Source: Vibrio sp. HI00D65 (lineage in GTDB: Bacteria; Pseudomonadota; Gammaproteobacteria; Enterobacterales; Vibrionaceae). Taken from it: a stretch of 64,000 nt of DNA. Numbering within the stretch: the first letter of the stretch is position 1; every line of letters begins with the position of its first letter. Of this stretch, positions 28,305 through 37,578 are shown one piece after another. A model generated the notes under the pieces. It was not told where the DNA came from. It was given only the letters and a program-made list of their open reading frames with translations, and did no database searches. The DNA is taken from positions 62,001-126,000 of the forward strand of contig NZ_LWEH01000151.1 of NCBI RefSeq assembly GCF_001635455.1, written 5' to 3'. The position numbers were made by a program, and so were the translations under genes.

Positions 28305-28587
28305 ACGAGAACCTCTAACACTATTGTTCTGTTTACTGCCTTTAATCGGCTCATTTCTGGCTTGTTTTTTCAGTATGCCGACAAGCGATTAAAAATCCAT
28401 ACTTTAAGTCTGGTCTACATTCATTATTGAGTCATCCATCACTCATAGCCAGTTAACTACACTGATTACTCAATCAAAAAACCTAAATGAACCTCATAAA
28501 GCTTACATTGTATTGACCCAAACCTTACATTAAAGGATGCATCAGTGTTATTTTGTACTCATGATTAATCAGCTTGGTACTACTCAT

Positions 28588-29760
28588 ATGAAGTTAAAAA
28601 CTCTCACTCTGTGCACCTTGTTATCAACTTCCGTTGCCATTGCGTTCCACGTACAAGCTTCCTCTGAAACAAACAAGGCTGTTGACGTACAAGAGAACCA
28701 TAAAGCAACAAGCGTACCAGCTGTTCAATTGCAAGCTGAATCTATCTACTCTCAAGAACAGCCTTTCAAACAATCAGCCGACTTGATTCGTCAGACCTAT
28801 GAAAGCCAGCTTTACACGCTGTCGGCCTTTAAAGAGGGGCATTACGGACTGCGCATGTATCGTCAAACATTAGATGATAAATACGCTGCAGCGGTATGGA
28901 GCGATATGGCTCGCGTGGCAAGTAAGCTCAGCAGCCTGTCTAATGACGTCCATACCATGGAGCAGATCGTTCTATATTCAGAAAAACGAGTGTCTTCTTA
29001 TGTCGGCGATGACGATGAGCGTAGTGTACGACGTTACAACATTACCAAACATATGCCCGAGTACCTCTACCTTGGCGTAGACCTTCTAGGCTCCATGGCC
29101 CGTGCCAATGAATACGGTTTAAAGCATAAGAACGACGCCAAACTACGCGAAATCATCCGTCGCTATGACTTTTCTCGTTATGTCACCAATGAAGACATGG
29201 TGAAAGCGTGGGCTGCTCAGCTCGCTAATCAGGTTTATTGGCTACGCCAACTGGGTGAGCAAGATGTCGTTGATGATTTCGTCGAAACCTTTAAAAAAGC
29301 CTACCCTGACGACAAGGATAAAAAGCTCTCTAGCCAGCAGTTTGGCAATAAGATTTACGGCATGACACACGTCATCTTCGGTGACTCTGAGTACTATCAA
29401 CATCAAGTCAGCGAACAAGAACACCAATGGATCTATGATTACTTTAGAGAGAACATCGATACTATCCTGCTGCGTGCCAAAGAAGATGTTATTGCCGAGG
29501 TTGGCTTAACCTTCCTATTGGCAGGCCTTGAAGATGATCCAGTGGTAGAGAAGACTCAGCTTGTTATCCAGTCCTCGATTGATAAGCAGCGTGGTATGAT
29601 CCCTTCAATCACCGGTGATTTTGACCTTGAATACGGAGAGCACCGCAACGTATTGGCAATCATGTTACTTGACTGGCAACAGGTGAATGAAGCACCAACC
29701 TTCAAAGGGAACCCCAAGGTATTTAAAACCCTCCCTTACGGACTCGTTGAAAATAAATGA
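28588..29760 (+). CDS. Exported protein, probably DUF3541 family
   Basis: A protein of about 390 residues with a cleavable signal peptide (start MKLKTLTLCTLL, cut probably after HVQA). The mature part is mostly alpha-helical and soluble, without cysteines in its first half. The C-terminal EYGEHRNVLAIMLLDW motif is one I associate with the Vibrio family DUF3541, of unknown role. Upstream in-frame Met codons at 28537 and 28561 would place a polar stretch before the signal peptide, so 28588 is preferred although its ribosome binding site is weak. It ends in a strong terminator. Confidence 0.65.
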   Translation: MKLKTLTLCTLLSTSVAIAFHVQASSETNKAVDVQENHKATSVPAVQLQAESIYSQEQPFKQSADLIRQTYESQLYTLSAFKEGHYGLRMYRQTLDDKYAAAVWSDMARVASKLSSLSNDVHTMEQIVLYSEKRVSSYVGDDDERSVRRYNITKHMPEYLYLGVDLLGSMARANEYGLKHKNDAKLREIIRRYDFSRYVTNEDMVKAWAAQLANQVYWLRQLGEQDVVDDFVETFKKAYPDDKDKKLSSQQFGNKIYGMTHVIFGDSEYYQHQVSEQEHQWIYDYFRENIDTILLRAKEDVIAEVGLTFLLAGLEDDPVVEKTQLVIQSSIDKQRGMIPSITGDFDLEYGEHRNVLAIMLLDWQQVNEAPTFKGNPKVFKTLPYGLVENK

Positions 29761-29785
29761 GCACTTAAGCCAGACTACAAAAGCC

Positions 29786-29821
29786 AAAAAGCCGCATACC
29801 TTTAAGGCGTGAGGCTTTTTA
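29786..29821 (+). terminator. Terminator of the exported-protein gene
   Basis: The stem AAAAAGCC/GGCTTTTT with an internal hairpin lies 25 bp after the stop. Confidence 0.8.
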
Positions 29822-29869
29822 ATACCTGAAACATATCAATAGCGCGTACAAAGCATAAAACTAAAACGC

Positions 29870-30478
29870 TCATACAGCCTTGTTCATCACTATAGTGAAG
29901 TCACCTTCGGTGTAACCCTCAATCAAAGAGACATCGTCACACAGCGTTTTACAGAAGCGATAAACACCTTGAGGATGATAGCTCATCAAGGTATTGCGCG
30001 AGGGGTACTGACTAGAGTTAAGAAGGTTAAATATGACGGTTTGATTCGCTAGGTCAAACATCCGAGAAATCATATTAGTCAGGTAATCAGAATCTCGACA
30101 TATGTAATTCAATGAACCACTAGCAATAACCACATCATGGGTTTCAAGAGGCACCTTGCTCATATCACCCGCAATAAATTGGCAGCGAGCTTCTGTGTAC
30201 TTTTGCTTAGCCGTTTTAAGGAAGCCAGAGTGCTGGTCGACCCCTGTGTATGATTGGAGACGATAAATGCTGTCGAGTAGTCCAAACAGATCTCCGTAAC
30301 CACACCCTAGGTCCAAAACACTTTTTTTCTCAAAGTCTGTAGCGCGTGCGATCACTTCGAAGCGACACAACTGGCTCTCTTCACTGGTCCAACCTAGAGA
30401 CTTTGCTTTCTCCCCTTTCCAACGATGGGTTTGCTTTCGGTGATACCAATACACCTTAAAACGATCGCACCAATGCAT
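29870..30478 (-). CDS. Class I SAM-dependent methyltransferase
   Basis: A protein of about 202 residues with the SAM-binding motif I VLDLGCGYGDLFGLL (about 54-68), an acidic post-I position (YTGVDQHSGFL) and a GDMSKVPLETHDVVIASGSLNYI segment for motifs II-IV. The substrate is not known. An upstream GTG at 30496 is possible; the ATG at 30478 gives a more typical length. It lies 31 bp downstream of the small membrane protein on the same strand, possibly in one transcript. Confidence 0.82.
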   Translation of the reverse strand: MHWCDRFKVYWYHRKQTHRWKGEKAKSLGWTSEESQLCRFEVIARATDFEKKSVLDLGCGYGDLFGLLDSIYRLQSYTGVDQHSGFLKTAKQKYTEARCQFIAGDMSKVPLETHDVVIASGSLNYICRDSDYLTNMISRMFDLANQTVIFNLLNSSQYPSRNTLMSYHPQGVYRFCKTLCDDVSLIEGYTEGDFTIVMNKAV

Positions 30479-30509
30479 TACATGCAACTCAACCACATAG
30501 TCAGACTAG

Positions 30510-30824
30510 CTAGGTTTCAGAGTCGTTAGTAAATAAGCCACCGATCTTGTAGCCAATTGCATAACAAACCGCAGCAACGGTCACGAACACCAGTGCTGAG
30601 AAGAAGTACGCTGCCGATGCTGCTACACCCGCGCCCCAGACAACACTAAATACCAAACCTAGATAAGCTTCTTTTGGCCACTGAGATATAGGAAACTGTT
30701 CATCACCAGCAATAAGATAAACCATCGCAAATAAGCCAATGAAGGTGGTGATAAGACCAATGAGAACGCGCATGTTCATGGGAAGACCTTTGATTTTTTG
30801 AATTTGGTTGCCACTATTGTTCAT
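30510..30824 (-). CDS. Small inner-membrane protein, function unknown
   Basis: A protein of 104 residues with three predicted membrane segments, approximately residues 19-39, 54-74 and 77-95, and a polar N-terminus. The ATG at 30824 is preferred over a TTG three codons upstream. It is encoded directly before the methyltransferase gene. No family is recognised. Confidence 0.6.
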   Translation of the reverse strand: MNNSGNQIQKIKGLPMNMRVLIGLITTFIGLFAMVYLIAGDEQFPISQWPKEAYLGLVFSVVWGAGVAASAAYFFSALVFVTVAAVCYAIGYKIGGLFTNDSET

Positions 30825-30992
30825 CGGTACCAAATATCACTACTCGAAACCGCATATGACTAGTCGCAACCCAATAATATTCAAGTATATAGGATAAAAG
30901 AGGCTTGCTCTATTACTCTTCAGAGTGAAGCTTTTCGCACTCTACAGCACGAAAAACCTAGTGCTCATCTCATTCGACTTTGTAACAGACAC

Positions 30993-31044
30993 AAAAAAGC
31001 GGAGACCTTCTTTACGTAAACTCCGCAAGCAAGGCCTCCGCTTT
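30993..31044 (-). terminator. Terminator of nupC
   Basis: Leftward, the stem AAAGCGGAG/CTCCGCTTT encloses a long structured loop and is followed by TTT. A second internal pairing (GCGGAG/CTCCGC) gives an alternative, tighter hairpin. Confidence 0.75.
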
Positions 31045-31076
31045 AACTGAATCTAGCGGCTTTTGCTCAATCTAGA

Positions 31077-32285
31077 TTAAAGCAGGATGAAGATACCCGC
31101 TAAACATGCACTCATTAGGTTTGCTAGCGTACCAGCAGCGACTGCTTTTAAACCTAGGTTCGCTACTTCTGCGCGACGCTCTGGCGCCATTACACCGATA
31201 GAACCCAGTTGAATCGCAATAGAGCCGATGTTAGCAAAGCCACACAGTGCAAATGTCACAATCACCTGGCTGTGTTCAGACAGTAGCGCTTTGTTTTGAA
31301 CGAAGTCGATGAAAGCAACAAACTCGTTCATTACGATCTTCTGACCAATGTAAGAACCCGCCATTAATACTTCATCACTCGGAATACCGATTAGCCACGC
31401 TAGTGGTGAGAATAGGTAACCGAAGATAGCTTGCAGCGTAATACCCGCAAAGCCGAACGTATCACCTAGACTTTCTAAGCCTGTGTTTACCATGGCAATC
31501 ACACTCACAAATGCAATCAACATCGTACCAACGGCTACCGCAACCTTCATACCGTTCATCGCGCCGCTAGCCAATGCATCAATTACGTTGCTTTGATCAG
31601 CTTTATCTAGCTCAATGTGGTCGTAGTCACTCGGTGTGCTGCGTTCAGGAACGATGATCTTCGCCATTAACAAGCTACCCGGAGCCGCCATGAAGCTAGC
31701 AGCAATGAGGTATTTAAGTTCAACACCCAAGCCTGCATAACCACCAAGCACACTACCAGCTACCGATGCCATACCACCTGCCATTACAGCAAACAGTTCA
31801 GAACGAGTCATAGACTTTAAAAAAGGACGAATAAGAAGAGGAGACTCACCCTGAGAAAGGAAGATATTACCAGTCGCAACCAAAGATTCAGCTTTACTTG
31901 TGCCAAGCAGTTTTTGCACCGCTCCACCTAAGATTTGAATCACTTTCAGCATGATGCCTAAGTAATAAAGCGCAGAGATCAAAGCACTGAAGAAGATAAT
32001 GATAGGAAGTACGCGAACCGCGAAAATGAAACCTTCAGTAGCAAGATCACCGAAAAGGAAAGCAATACCCGCATCTGCAAAACCAAGCAGGCTAGAAACA
32101 CCATTACTTAGACTTGTTAACGCTAATTGTCCCCATGGGAAATACAAAACTAAAGCTGCGAAGCCGATTTGAAGTAGTAGTGCACGGATCACCGTTTTCC
32201 AGTTAATCGAAGAACGACTTTCAGATAGCAGGTACGCGCAAGCAATCAGTGTAATAACACCGACAAAACCAAATAGAATATTCAT
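31077..32285 (-). CDS. nupC: Concentrative nucleoside transporter NupC
   Basis: A 402-residue sodium- or proton-coupled nucleoside symporter of the CNT family, the family of the V. cholerae protein with a solved structure. Diagnostic segments are ATGNIFLSQGESPLLI (about 135-150), the GGMASVAGSVLGGYAGLGV segment, AAPGSLLMAKIIVPE and the NEFVAF and FANIGSIAIQLG repeats of the transport domain. It imports nucleosides for salvage, complementing codBA. It stands alone, with a terminator on the left. Confidence 0.93.
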   Translation of the reverse strand: MNILFGFVGVITLIACAYLLSESRSSINWKTVIRALLLQIGFAALVLYFPWGQLALTSLSNGVSSLLGFADAGIAFLFGDLATEGFIFAVRVLPIIIFFSALISALYYLGIMLKVIQILGGAVQKLLGTSKAESLVATGNIFLSQGESPLLIRPFLKSMTRSELFAVMAGGMASVAGSVLGGYAGLGVELKYLIAASFMAAPGSLLMAKIIVPERSTPSDYDHIELDKADQSNVIDALASGAMNGMKVAVAVGTMLIAFVSVIAMVNTGLESLGDTFGFAGITLQAIFGYLFSPLAWLIGIPSDEVLMAGSYIGQKIVMNEFVAFIDFVQNKALLSEHSQVIVTFALCGFANIGSIAIQLGSIGVMAPERRAEVANLGLKAVAAGTLANLMSACLAGIFILL

Positions 32286-32469
32286 AATGAGTCCTTGTAA
32301 TCCTTATAGAGTGAACATGAGCCAAGCGAATGACATCAAAGGAACAGGACAAAGAACCGCAAGCAAAACGCTACGCGATGAAGGGGCTAACAAAGTTAGC
32401 GACTGTAACGACGAGTTGTTCATGTAAAAATCACCTTATACAAGCAGTGGAACGTAGCTGGTCCGGTCC
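32286..32469. other. nupC upstream region
   Basis: This contains the nupC promoter (leftward). A short hairpin, GCTAAC-AAA-GTTAGC, lies near 32388. A 34-codon open frame beginning at 32317 has no ribosome binding site and is not called. Confidence 0.35.
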
Positions 32470-32652
32470 GTGGGGTCATTCACATATCCATGTGACGGCT
32501 TGTATTGGCTAAGCACCGGCTTAAAACCGGAAGAGAAGTATAAACAGTTGATTGAGACTTTCATCACATTTTTTAATGCAAACGATCGCGCGGTCATAAA
32601 ACATACAAAACGAGCTTTTACCGAGGCGATTAACTTTATCAGCAAGAAATAG
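32470..32652 (+). pseudogene. Possible 3' remnant of an unidentified gene
   Basis: An open frame of 60 codons ending GLKPEEKYKQLIETFITFF and then NANDRAVIKHTKRAFTEAIN looks like a real helical C-terminus. It has no ribosome binding site, an in-frame stop just before it, and is followed 25 bp later by a good terminator. This fits the surviving end of a deleted gene, or a small gene with an unusual start. The family is unknown. Confidence 0.35.
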
Positions 32653-32676
32653 GATAAATAAAAGTCGCACCAAAAC

Positions 32677-32702
32677 AAAAGCCACAGAGTGTGGCTTTTT
32701 TA
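32677..32702 (+). terminator. Terminator after the gene remnant
   Basis: The stem AAAAGCCACA/TGTGGCTTTT with a 3-nt loop and TT tail. A strong terminator with no full gene in front supports past or present transcription of the upstream frame. Confidence 0.75.
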
Positions 32703-32893
32703 AGATATGATAGAAAACAGAAGTGACTAGTTTAGCAATGCACTATTCACTTCAGTGTCTTGGAAGCGCTTTTTATAGATAAGTTGCATTTCATTGATGT
32801 CATTATCGCTGCAAAGACAGAGCAAAAGATCACCGAGATCTTAAAACGATACTAACCTCGCTATATTGCTCCTGAGCGATTAAGCCCCCAAAT

Positions 32894-32921
32894 AAAAAAC
32901 GATAGCCTCGGCTATCGCTTT
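32894..32921 (-). terminator. Terminator of the small lipoprotein gene
   Basis: The perfect hairpin CGATAGCCTCGGCTATCG is followed leftward by TTTTTT; it is also a weaker rightward terminator. Confidence 0.8.
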
Positions 32922-33011
32922 TCTGTCTCTCTTTAATCAATGCTCGTTGTTCATCAAACTCGATTTATTGTACTTACCGTTTACTGAGCGCTTGGTTTGA
33001 TCATCTTAAAG

Positions 33012-33287
33012 TCATAAAAAACCGTCGTTGACAGCTCTCTCCTTGAACAACAACTCCCCGTTATAAAAGGTAAAAGCGAGAAGATCGCGCTCATATTCAT
33101 AAATATAAGCCACAGAACCATTATTGTTGATGATGCGATCGGGCAGCCCCAGTTTCTTCGTCACATCTTCAATATTCGCTTGTCGATCGACAAGTTGCTC
33201 TAAAACCGCTTCATCGTAACCATCTTCATCCATACAACCTGACAAAGCGACGACCAGAGCTAGCACTATGATTTTCGTTCTCAACAT
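33012..33287 (-). CDS. Small lipoprotein with SmpA/OmlA-like fold
   Basis: A 91-residue protein with a lipoprotein signal peptide (lipobox ALSGC, Cys about 18). The mature part (IEDVTKKLGLPDRI...GSVAYIYEYERD) resembles the small beta-rich SmpA/OmlA (BamE-like) domain, in which a V..LG.P motif precedes a Tyr-rich strand. Acidic residues follow the Cys directly, which often means inner-membrane retention. The function is unknown. It is monocistronic. Confidence 0.7.
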   Translation of the reverse strand: MLRTKIIVLALVVALSGCMDEDGYDEAVLEQLVDRQANIEDVTKKLGLPDRIINNNGSVAYIYEYERDLLAFTFYNGELLFKERAVNDGFL

Positions 33288-33389
33288 CTCATTCCTTTAA
33301 TATTTTTTTACAACCATATCAGTAGCCTTGCTCAGTCACTGCCAGTGCCATAAATAAAATGAGAAGGGATTGAAACGACTCCAAGATCC

Positions 33390-34664
33390 TCACTTTTCGT
33401 AAATCGGGTAAGCCCACTTATCAGTCGACAGCTCAAAGCAATACTGAGCGTACTTCTTCAAACACTCAAACACTTCACGGTCGAGCTTATGGTTCTCGAC
33501 ATGCTCAGTCAAAATCGTCATCGTCTCTTCCAGTGTCATCCCCTTTCGATACGGACGAGATTGTGTCAATGCTTGGAACACGTCGACAACCGCTACAATT
33601 CGACTGGGCTGATCCAGTTCTTCTGCTGTTTTCCCCATGGGATAACCCGAACCATCTAGCCTTTCATGATGATTCGACGCCCACTCACAAATCTGAGGCG
33701 AGCTGAACAACTCTTGCAGGGCGAACCTAGTATCCGTTGCATGGCGCTTAATACAACAATACTCCTCATCAGTGAGTAGGTCTGGTTTGTGGAGGATATC
33801 ACTTGGCGTTTGCAGCTTACCGATATCATGTACTAAGCCAGCCAAATAAAGCTTACGCTGCGTTGTATATGAGTAACCCAGTTGCTTTGCGAGGTATTCT
33901 GAAAGCTGCCCTACCTTCAACGAATGCTTAAAGGTAAACGAGCTTTTGGTATCCACGACATTGGCAATAAACTCTGCAAAAGCGACCGTTTCATCCAACG
34001 ACATCTGTTGAGAAAAGAACGATACGGGTTCAAAATTATCCCTCATATTCTCAATGTAAGGGATCTCCATCGAGAACCAGAAATCATCCAAGTCGACAAG
34101 CTCACACATATGTTGCAAAAGGTTAGTTTCGAACATCTCTTCCGCTTGCTCAGTCAAACGTTCGATAATGCTCGCTTTTCCATCTGGGGTGAGGTTGCCA
34201 TAGCGATCGGAAGAGGTGATGCCATAGAGATAGTCAACCCTATCGGCAAGCATGACAATCGCGGCCAGTTCTTTCTCTAATTCACTAATAGGTAACGCTT
34301 TAAGCTCCACCCAAGGAGTATGATGATAAAGCACTGGTTTAGAGAATATCGAAAGTACGGGACACTCTTTTAATATTTGATAGCCTTTCTGACAATGGTG
34401 GTGGGTGGAATCAGGAACAAAACCTGAGACCAAACTGAGCTGTTCATCAACTTGGGATACACCACAATCGTGAATGAGCCCCAACGAGAACGCAAGCTGT
34501 GCTTGTTCTTCTTCCCAGCCCACGCTGAGGGCACAGCGGTAAGCGATATAACCGACTCGTTGCCCATGATTTTTGCTTTCAAAACCTACGCTATCAAGCG
34601 CCTTAGCTATGCCAAATAGAGCCTTTCTAAGGTCTACGGTTACGTCTTGGCAATGTTGATTCAT
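33390..34664 (-). CDS. HD-GYP-type protein with two HD domains
   Basis: A probable c-di-GMP phosphodiesterase of 424 residues. The N-terminal HD domain has HD at about 65-66 and D about 141. The C-terminal HD-GYP domain has HDIGK (about 279-283) and the signature HHERLDGSGYP (about 332-342), followed by VAVVDVFQALTQSRPYR, so the metal ligands and the GYP loop are present. Cytoplasmic. The tandem HD arrangement without a receiver is a known minor architecture. Together with two cyclases in the window it can set local c-di-GMP levels. Confidence 0.87.
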   Translation of the reverse strand: MNQHCQDVTVDLRKALFGIAKALDSVGFESKNHGQRVGYIAYRCALSVGWEEEQAQLAFSLGLIHDCGVSQVDEQLSLVSGFVPDSTHHHCQKGYQILKECPVLSIFSKPVLYHHTPWVELKALPISELEKELAAIVMLADRVDYLYGITSSDRYGNLTPDGKASIIERLTEQAEEMFETNLLQHMCELVDLDDFWFSMEIPYIENMRDNFEPVSFFSQQMSLDETVAFAEFIANVVDTKSSFTFKHSLKVGQLSEYLAKQLGYSYTTQRKLYLAGLVHDIGKLQTPSDILHKPDLLTDEEYCCIKRHATDTRFALQELFSSPQICEWASNHHERLDGSGYPMGKTAEELDQPSRIVAVVDVFQALTQSRPYRKGMTLEETMTILTEHVENHKLDREVFECLKKYAQYCFELSTDKWAYPIYEK

Positions 34665-34890
34665 TACTTAAGCCTAGAATTTTTATTGTTCTTATATATT
34701 TAGGCTGCCAATACTAATGCATAGTTAATGTTTATATGCACAACTAATGTAAGGTTTAATGAGTTTCGTGATAGATCTAACGTATCACGGAAAAACCGTG
34801 CTACAAGTGGTTGCATATTAAAAAACATGCGACATTATGTTCTGCCGACTAAAATCCACTCAACTGAACAGTCAAAAGAAAAGGAAATGC

Positions 34891-35427
34891 ATGTTTAAAA
34901 CAGTTATCGATGATGAATTGTCTATTGCTTTGGTTGAAGAACGTTTCGCCTCTCACTACGCGGAACTCTCACAAAGTCAAAATGAGTATTTAAGTCAGTG
35001 GCTTGCATGGCCGCCACATTGTAAAACCGAACAAGATTTTAGGCTTTTCGTTCAACGCTCATTACACGATTACGCAGAAGGTAAAAGTATGACCTGTGCC
35101 ATCGTGTACCAAGACAATATCGTTGGCAACTGTAGTTTCAATACCATTGATCACGATGTGCAAAAAGTAACGATAGGTTATTGGCTGTCTGAACCATACC
35201 AAGGAAGGGGAATTGTGACGCGTGTGGTTAAAAAGCTGATTGATATTGCTTTCAATGAGTTAGATATGGAGAAAGTCGAAATATCTGCCGCCATCGAGAA
35301 CCAAAGCAGCCGCAAGGTTTGCGAGCGCTTACAATTCAATTTAGAAGGTATCATTACACGTAGCGAGAAATTAAACGGTCGTATCGTTGACCACGCAATC
35401 TATGGTCTTCACCGTTCAAAACAGTAA
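34891..35427 (+). CDS. GNAT acetyltransferase, RimL/RimJ type
   Basis: A 178-residue N-acetyltransferase. The acetyl-CoA binding motif is present as IGYWLSEPYQGRGIVTRVV, with VEISAAIENQSSRKVCERLQF behind it, as in RimL/YdaF proteins that acetylate protein N-termini or small amines. The frame is open from 34837, but AAGGA 5 nt before the ATG at 34891 decides the start. The substrate is unknown. Confidence 0.87.
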   Translation: MFKTVIDDELSIALVEERFASHYAELSQSQNEYLSQWLAWPPHCKTEQDFRLFVQRSLHDYAEGKSMTCAIVYQDNIVGNCSFNTIDHDVQKVTIGYWLSEPYQGRGIVTRVVKKLIDIAFNELDMEKVEISAAIENQSSRKVCERLQFNLEGIITRSEKLNGRIVDHAIYGLHRSKQ

Positions 35428-35449
35428 CCGTTTCCAGTTTAGAAGGTAC

Positions 35450-35500
35450 AAGCCACGGTTTAAACTATTGGATGTAAGTTCAAACCATGGCTTTGTTTGA
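35450..35500 (+). terminator. Possible terminator of the acetyltransferase gene
   Basis: The stem AAGCCACGGTTT/AAACCATGGCTT (one mismatch) encloses a 20-nt loop and is followed by TGTTTG, a weak T run. Confidence 0.45.
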
Positions 35501-35537
35501 CCTAAGCGAGTGCAGATTCAATAAAGATAAATAACGG

Positions 35538-36887
35538 TTAAGCCGCCTTAGCAATTACAATCGTAAATTTAGCACCACCATGACTGCTACCATCGATCTT
35601 AATACTCCAACCTAACTTCTTAGCCGCAGAGTTTGCAATGGCAAGCCCCAATCCAAAACCGCCGGTTGAAGCGCTTCTGCTCGAGTCTAAGCGAGAAAAT
35701 GGAACAAAGACTTCATCACGACGCTCCTCAGGAATACCAGGCCCATTGTCCTCAACGACCACTAGCCAGCTTTCCGAGTTTTCATCTAAAGTCAGCCAAA
35801 CTTGGTCTTTAGTATAGTTGCCAGCATTCTTGATGATATTATCAAATACCAAACGAACCATTGAGCAGTCACACTTTATCGTACTGTCTTGATTCACCTT
35901 TGACTCAAAGGTCACATTGTCCAACTCGGAATAACGAATTCGGTCTAAACAATATTCAAGTAAACTCGCTCTTTCTTTCATCAACTCGAAGAAAGAGTTG
36001 TCAATAACATTCAGCTTCGAGAGCATAATGATCTCTGATGTGAGCTCGTTGATATCGTCCACATAAGTATCGATATCATCAAAAAGTGCTTGATGCTGAT
36101 CAGGCGCTCCTCGCCTCAGTATATCAGTCGCTAACTGTATTCGACTCAACGGAGTGCGAACTTCATGGGGAATTGCTTGAGCAAATATATGGCTCTCTTT
36201 CACCTTGCTTTCTATCTCTTCAGCCATGCAATTAAAACTGCTAGCCAATTCCGAAACAGGATGAATATCTTCAGTCTCAAAACGCGTACTCAGTTTACCT
36301 TTACCAAACTGTTTCTGCTTCTCAACTAACGACTCAATTCTCTCTTGAAAGCCTCTGACAGGTAAGTAAATACTTGCTCCAATCACAATGATGACCGCAA
36401 GCAGAAGTCCAATTAAAAAGTGTCGCTCTGAATCCTCATACCATTCAATTTTAGGCGAAAAAAAATCCCCGACTTCATAAAATGCAAAGCTATACTTGGA
36501 ATTCGGCAGTTGGTACACAGCCGCGTACAAATTGTTTTCGCTGAGGTAAATAGGCACACCATTTAAGATGGTATGTAACTCGCATCGTTGACAAGGAGGT
36601 CTTCCCGACCCATTCTCTAAAAGCCGTAAATTGAAAATAAAAAACTGTTGATGACCTGTTCTATCGAGTTGCTTGTAGAGCGAATCTTCTTTGTCTCGTT
36701 GTTGGATATACTGCTCGACAAAGTACAACCCATCATTGAGAAAAGTCTCAATCTCTGTTTTTCTCATATGTCCTTCACCAAGGTGTAGGAACAAAAAAAT
36801 TGTCGTCGACACCCCTGTAATAATACCAAGGTAGAGCCGAGCAAACATCGAAACAGAGCGAAGCTTCTCTTTAATAAATTTAAGCAA
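35538..36887 (-). CDS. Sensor histidine kinase with periplasmic CxxC
   Basis: A 449-residue inner-membrane kinase. Membrane segments near residues 16-37 and 156-175 flank a periplasmic domain of about 118 residues containing the pair C99-x-x-C102 (RPPCQRCELH). A HAMP domain, HisKA with PHEVRTPLSRI (phospho-His about 241) and an ATPase domain with NAGNYTKDQ, DNGPGIP and GGFGLGLAI follow. The order matches the RstB type. It overlaps the regulator gene upstream by 8 bp. The CxxC suggests redox or metal sensing (inference). Confidence 0.9.
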   Translation of the reverse strand: MLKFIKEKLRSVSMFARLYLGIITGVSTTIFLFLHLGEGHMRKTEIETFLNDGLYFVEQYIQQRDKEDSLYKQLDRTGHQQFFIFNLRLLENGSGRPPCQRCELHTILNGVPIYLSENNLYAAVYQLPNSKYSFAFYEVGDFFSPKIEWYEDSERHFLIGLLLAVIIVIGASIYLPVRGFQERIESLVEKQKQFGKGKLSTRFETEDIHPVSELASSFNCMAEEIESKVKESHIFAQAIPHEVRTPLSRIQLATDILRRGAPDQHQALFDDIDTYVDDINELTSEIIMLSKLNVIDNSFFELMKERASLLEYCLDRIRYSELDNVTFESKVNQDSTIKCDCSMVRLVFDNIIKNAGNYTKDQVWLTLDENSESWLVVVEDNGPGIPEERRDEVFVPFSRLDSSRSASTGGFGLGLAIANSAAKKLGWSIKIDGSSHGGAKFTIVIAKAA

Positions 36888-37569
36888 CCAGCATATACCC
36901 CTTATTACGTACCGTGCGTATTAACTGTTTGTCTTTGGCGTGAACACGCAGCTTTCGGCGTAAACCAGATACACGCATGTCAATCGAACGATCGTTAAAC
37001 GCATAATCTATCCCTCGGAATAGCTGGCAACATTGGTCTCGGGTAACGACTTGGCAAACATTCTTAACAAGAAGGTTCAAAATCTCAAACTCTGCGGATG
37101 TGAGTTTCAAGTTTTGTCCGTATAAAGTGGCACTTTGGGCTGCGCTATTGATGACGATCTCACACTGGTTTTCTGACACCGTTTCCGCCGTTGTTGTAAC
37201 CGGCGTTGCACGTCTCAACAGAGCTTCGATTCGGGCAAGCAATGCATGCCCTCGTATCGGCTTAGCCACATAATCATCAGCACCGAACTTAAATAAGCTT
37301 ACTTCACTCATTTCATCTGCAGAGGCAGTAAGCACTAAGATCATTCCATTGTAAAACTCACGAGCCTCCCGGCAGATTTGTGCGCCACTCATACCAGGTA
37401 GCATAAGGTCCAGCAGCACTAAATCGGGTTCAATACTTCGGATAGCTTCAAGTGCCAAGTTTCCCTCATGAACAACGCTCACTTCATACCCTTCCGCTTC
37501 TAGGTAGAGTGTGGTTAAACGAGCGATCTCTTGGTCATCTTCGACAATGAGTACTTTGGTTTTCGACAT
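36880..37569 (-). CDS. OmpR-family response regulator
   Basis: A 229-residue regulator: receiver domain with acidic pocket, phospho-acceptor Asp (LLDLMLPGMSG, about residue 54) and conserved Lys (YVAKPIRG), then a winged-helix DNA-binding domain (about 130-229) ending RTVRNKGYMLVA. The predicted start is the ATG at 37569 with GGTGA 5 nt before it; a GTG three codons upstream is possible. It is the first gene of the pair with the CxxC sensor kinase. Confidence 0.92.
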   Translation of the reverse strand: MSKTKVLIVEDDQEIARLTTLYLEAEGYEVSVVHEGNLALEAIRSIEPDLVLLDLMLPGMSGAQICREAREFYNGMILVLTASADEMSEVSLFKFGADDYVAKPIRGHALLARIEALLRRATPVTTTAETVSENQCEIVINSAAQSATLYGQNLKLTSAEFEILNLLVKNVCQVVTRDQCCQLFRGIDYAFNDRSIDMRVSGLRRKLRVHAKDKQLIRTVRNKGYMLVA

Positions 37570-37578
37570 ATCTATCAC

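Noticed and set aside
32317..32424. 34-codon frame in the nupC upstream region
   Set aside because: No ribosome binding site and no pattern; it lies in the nupC promoter.
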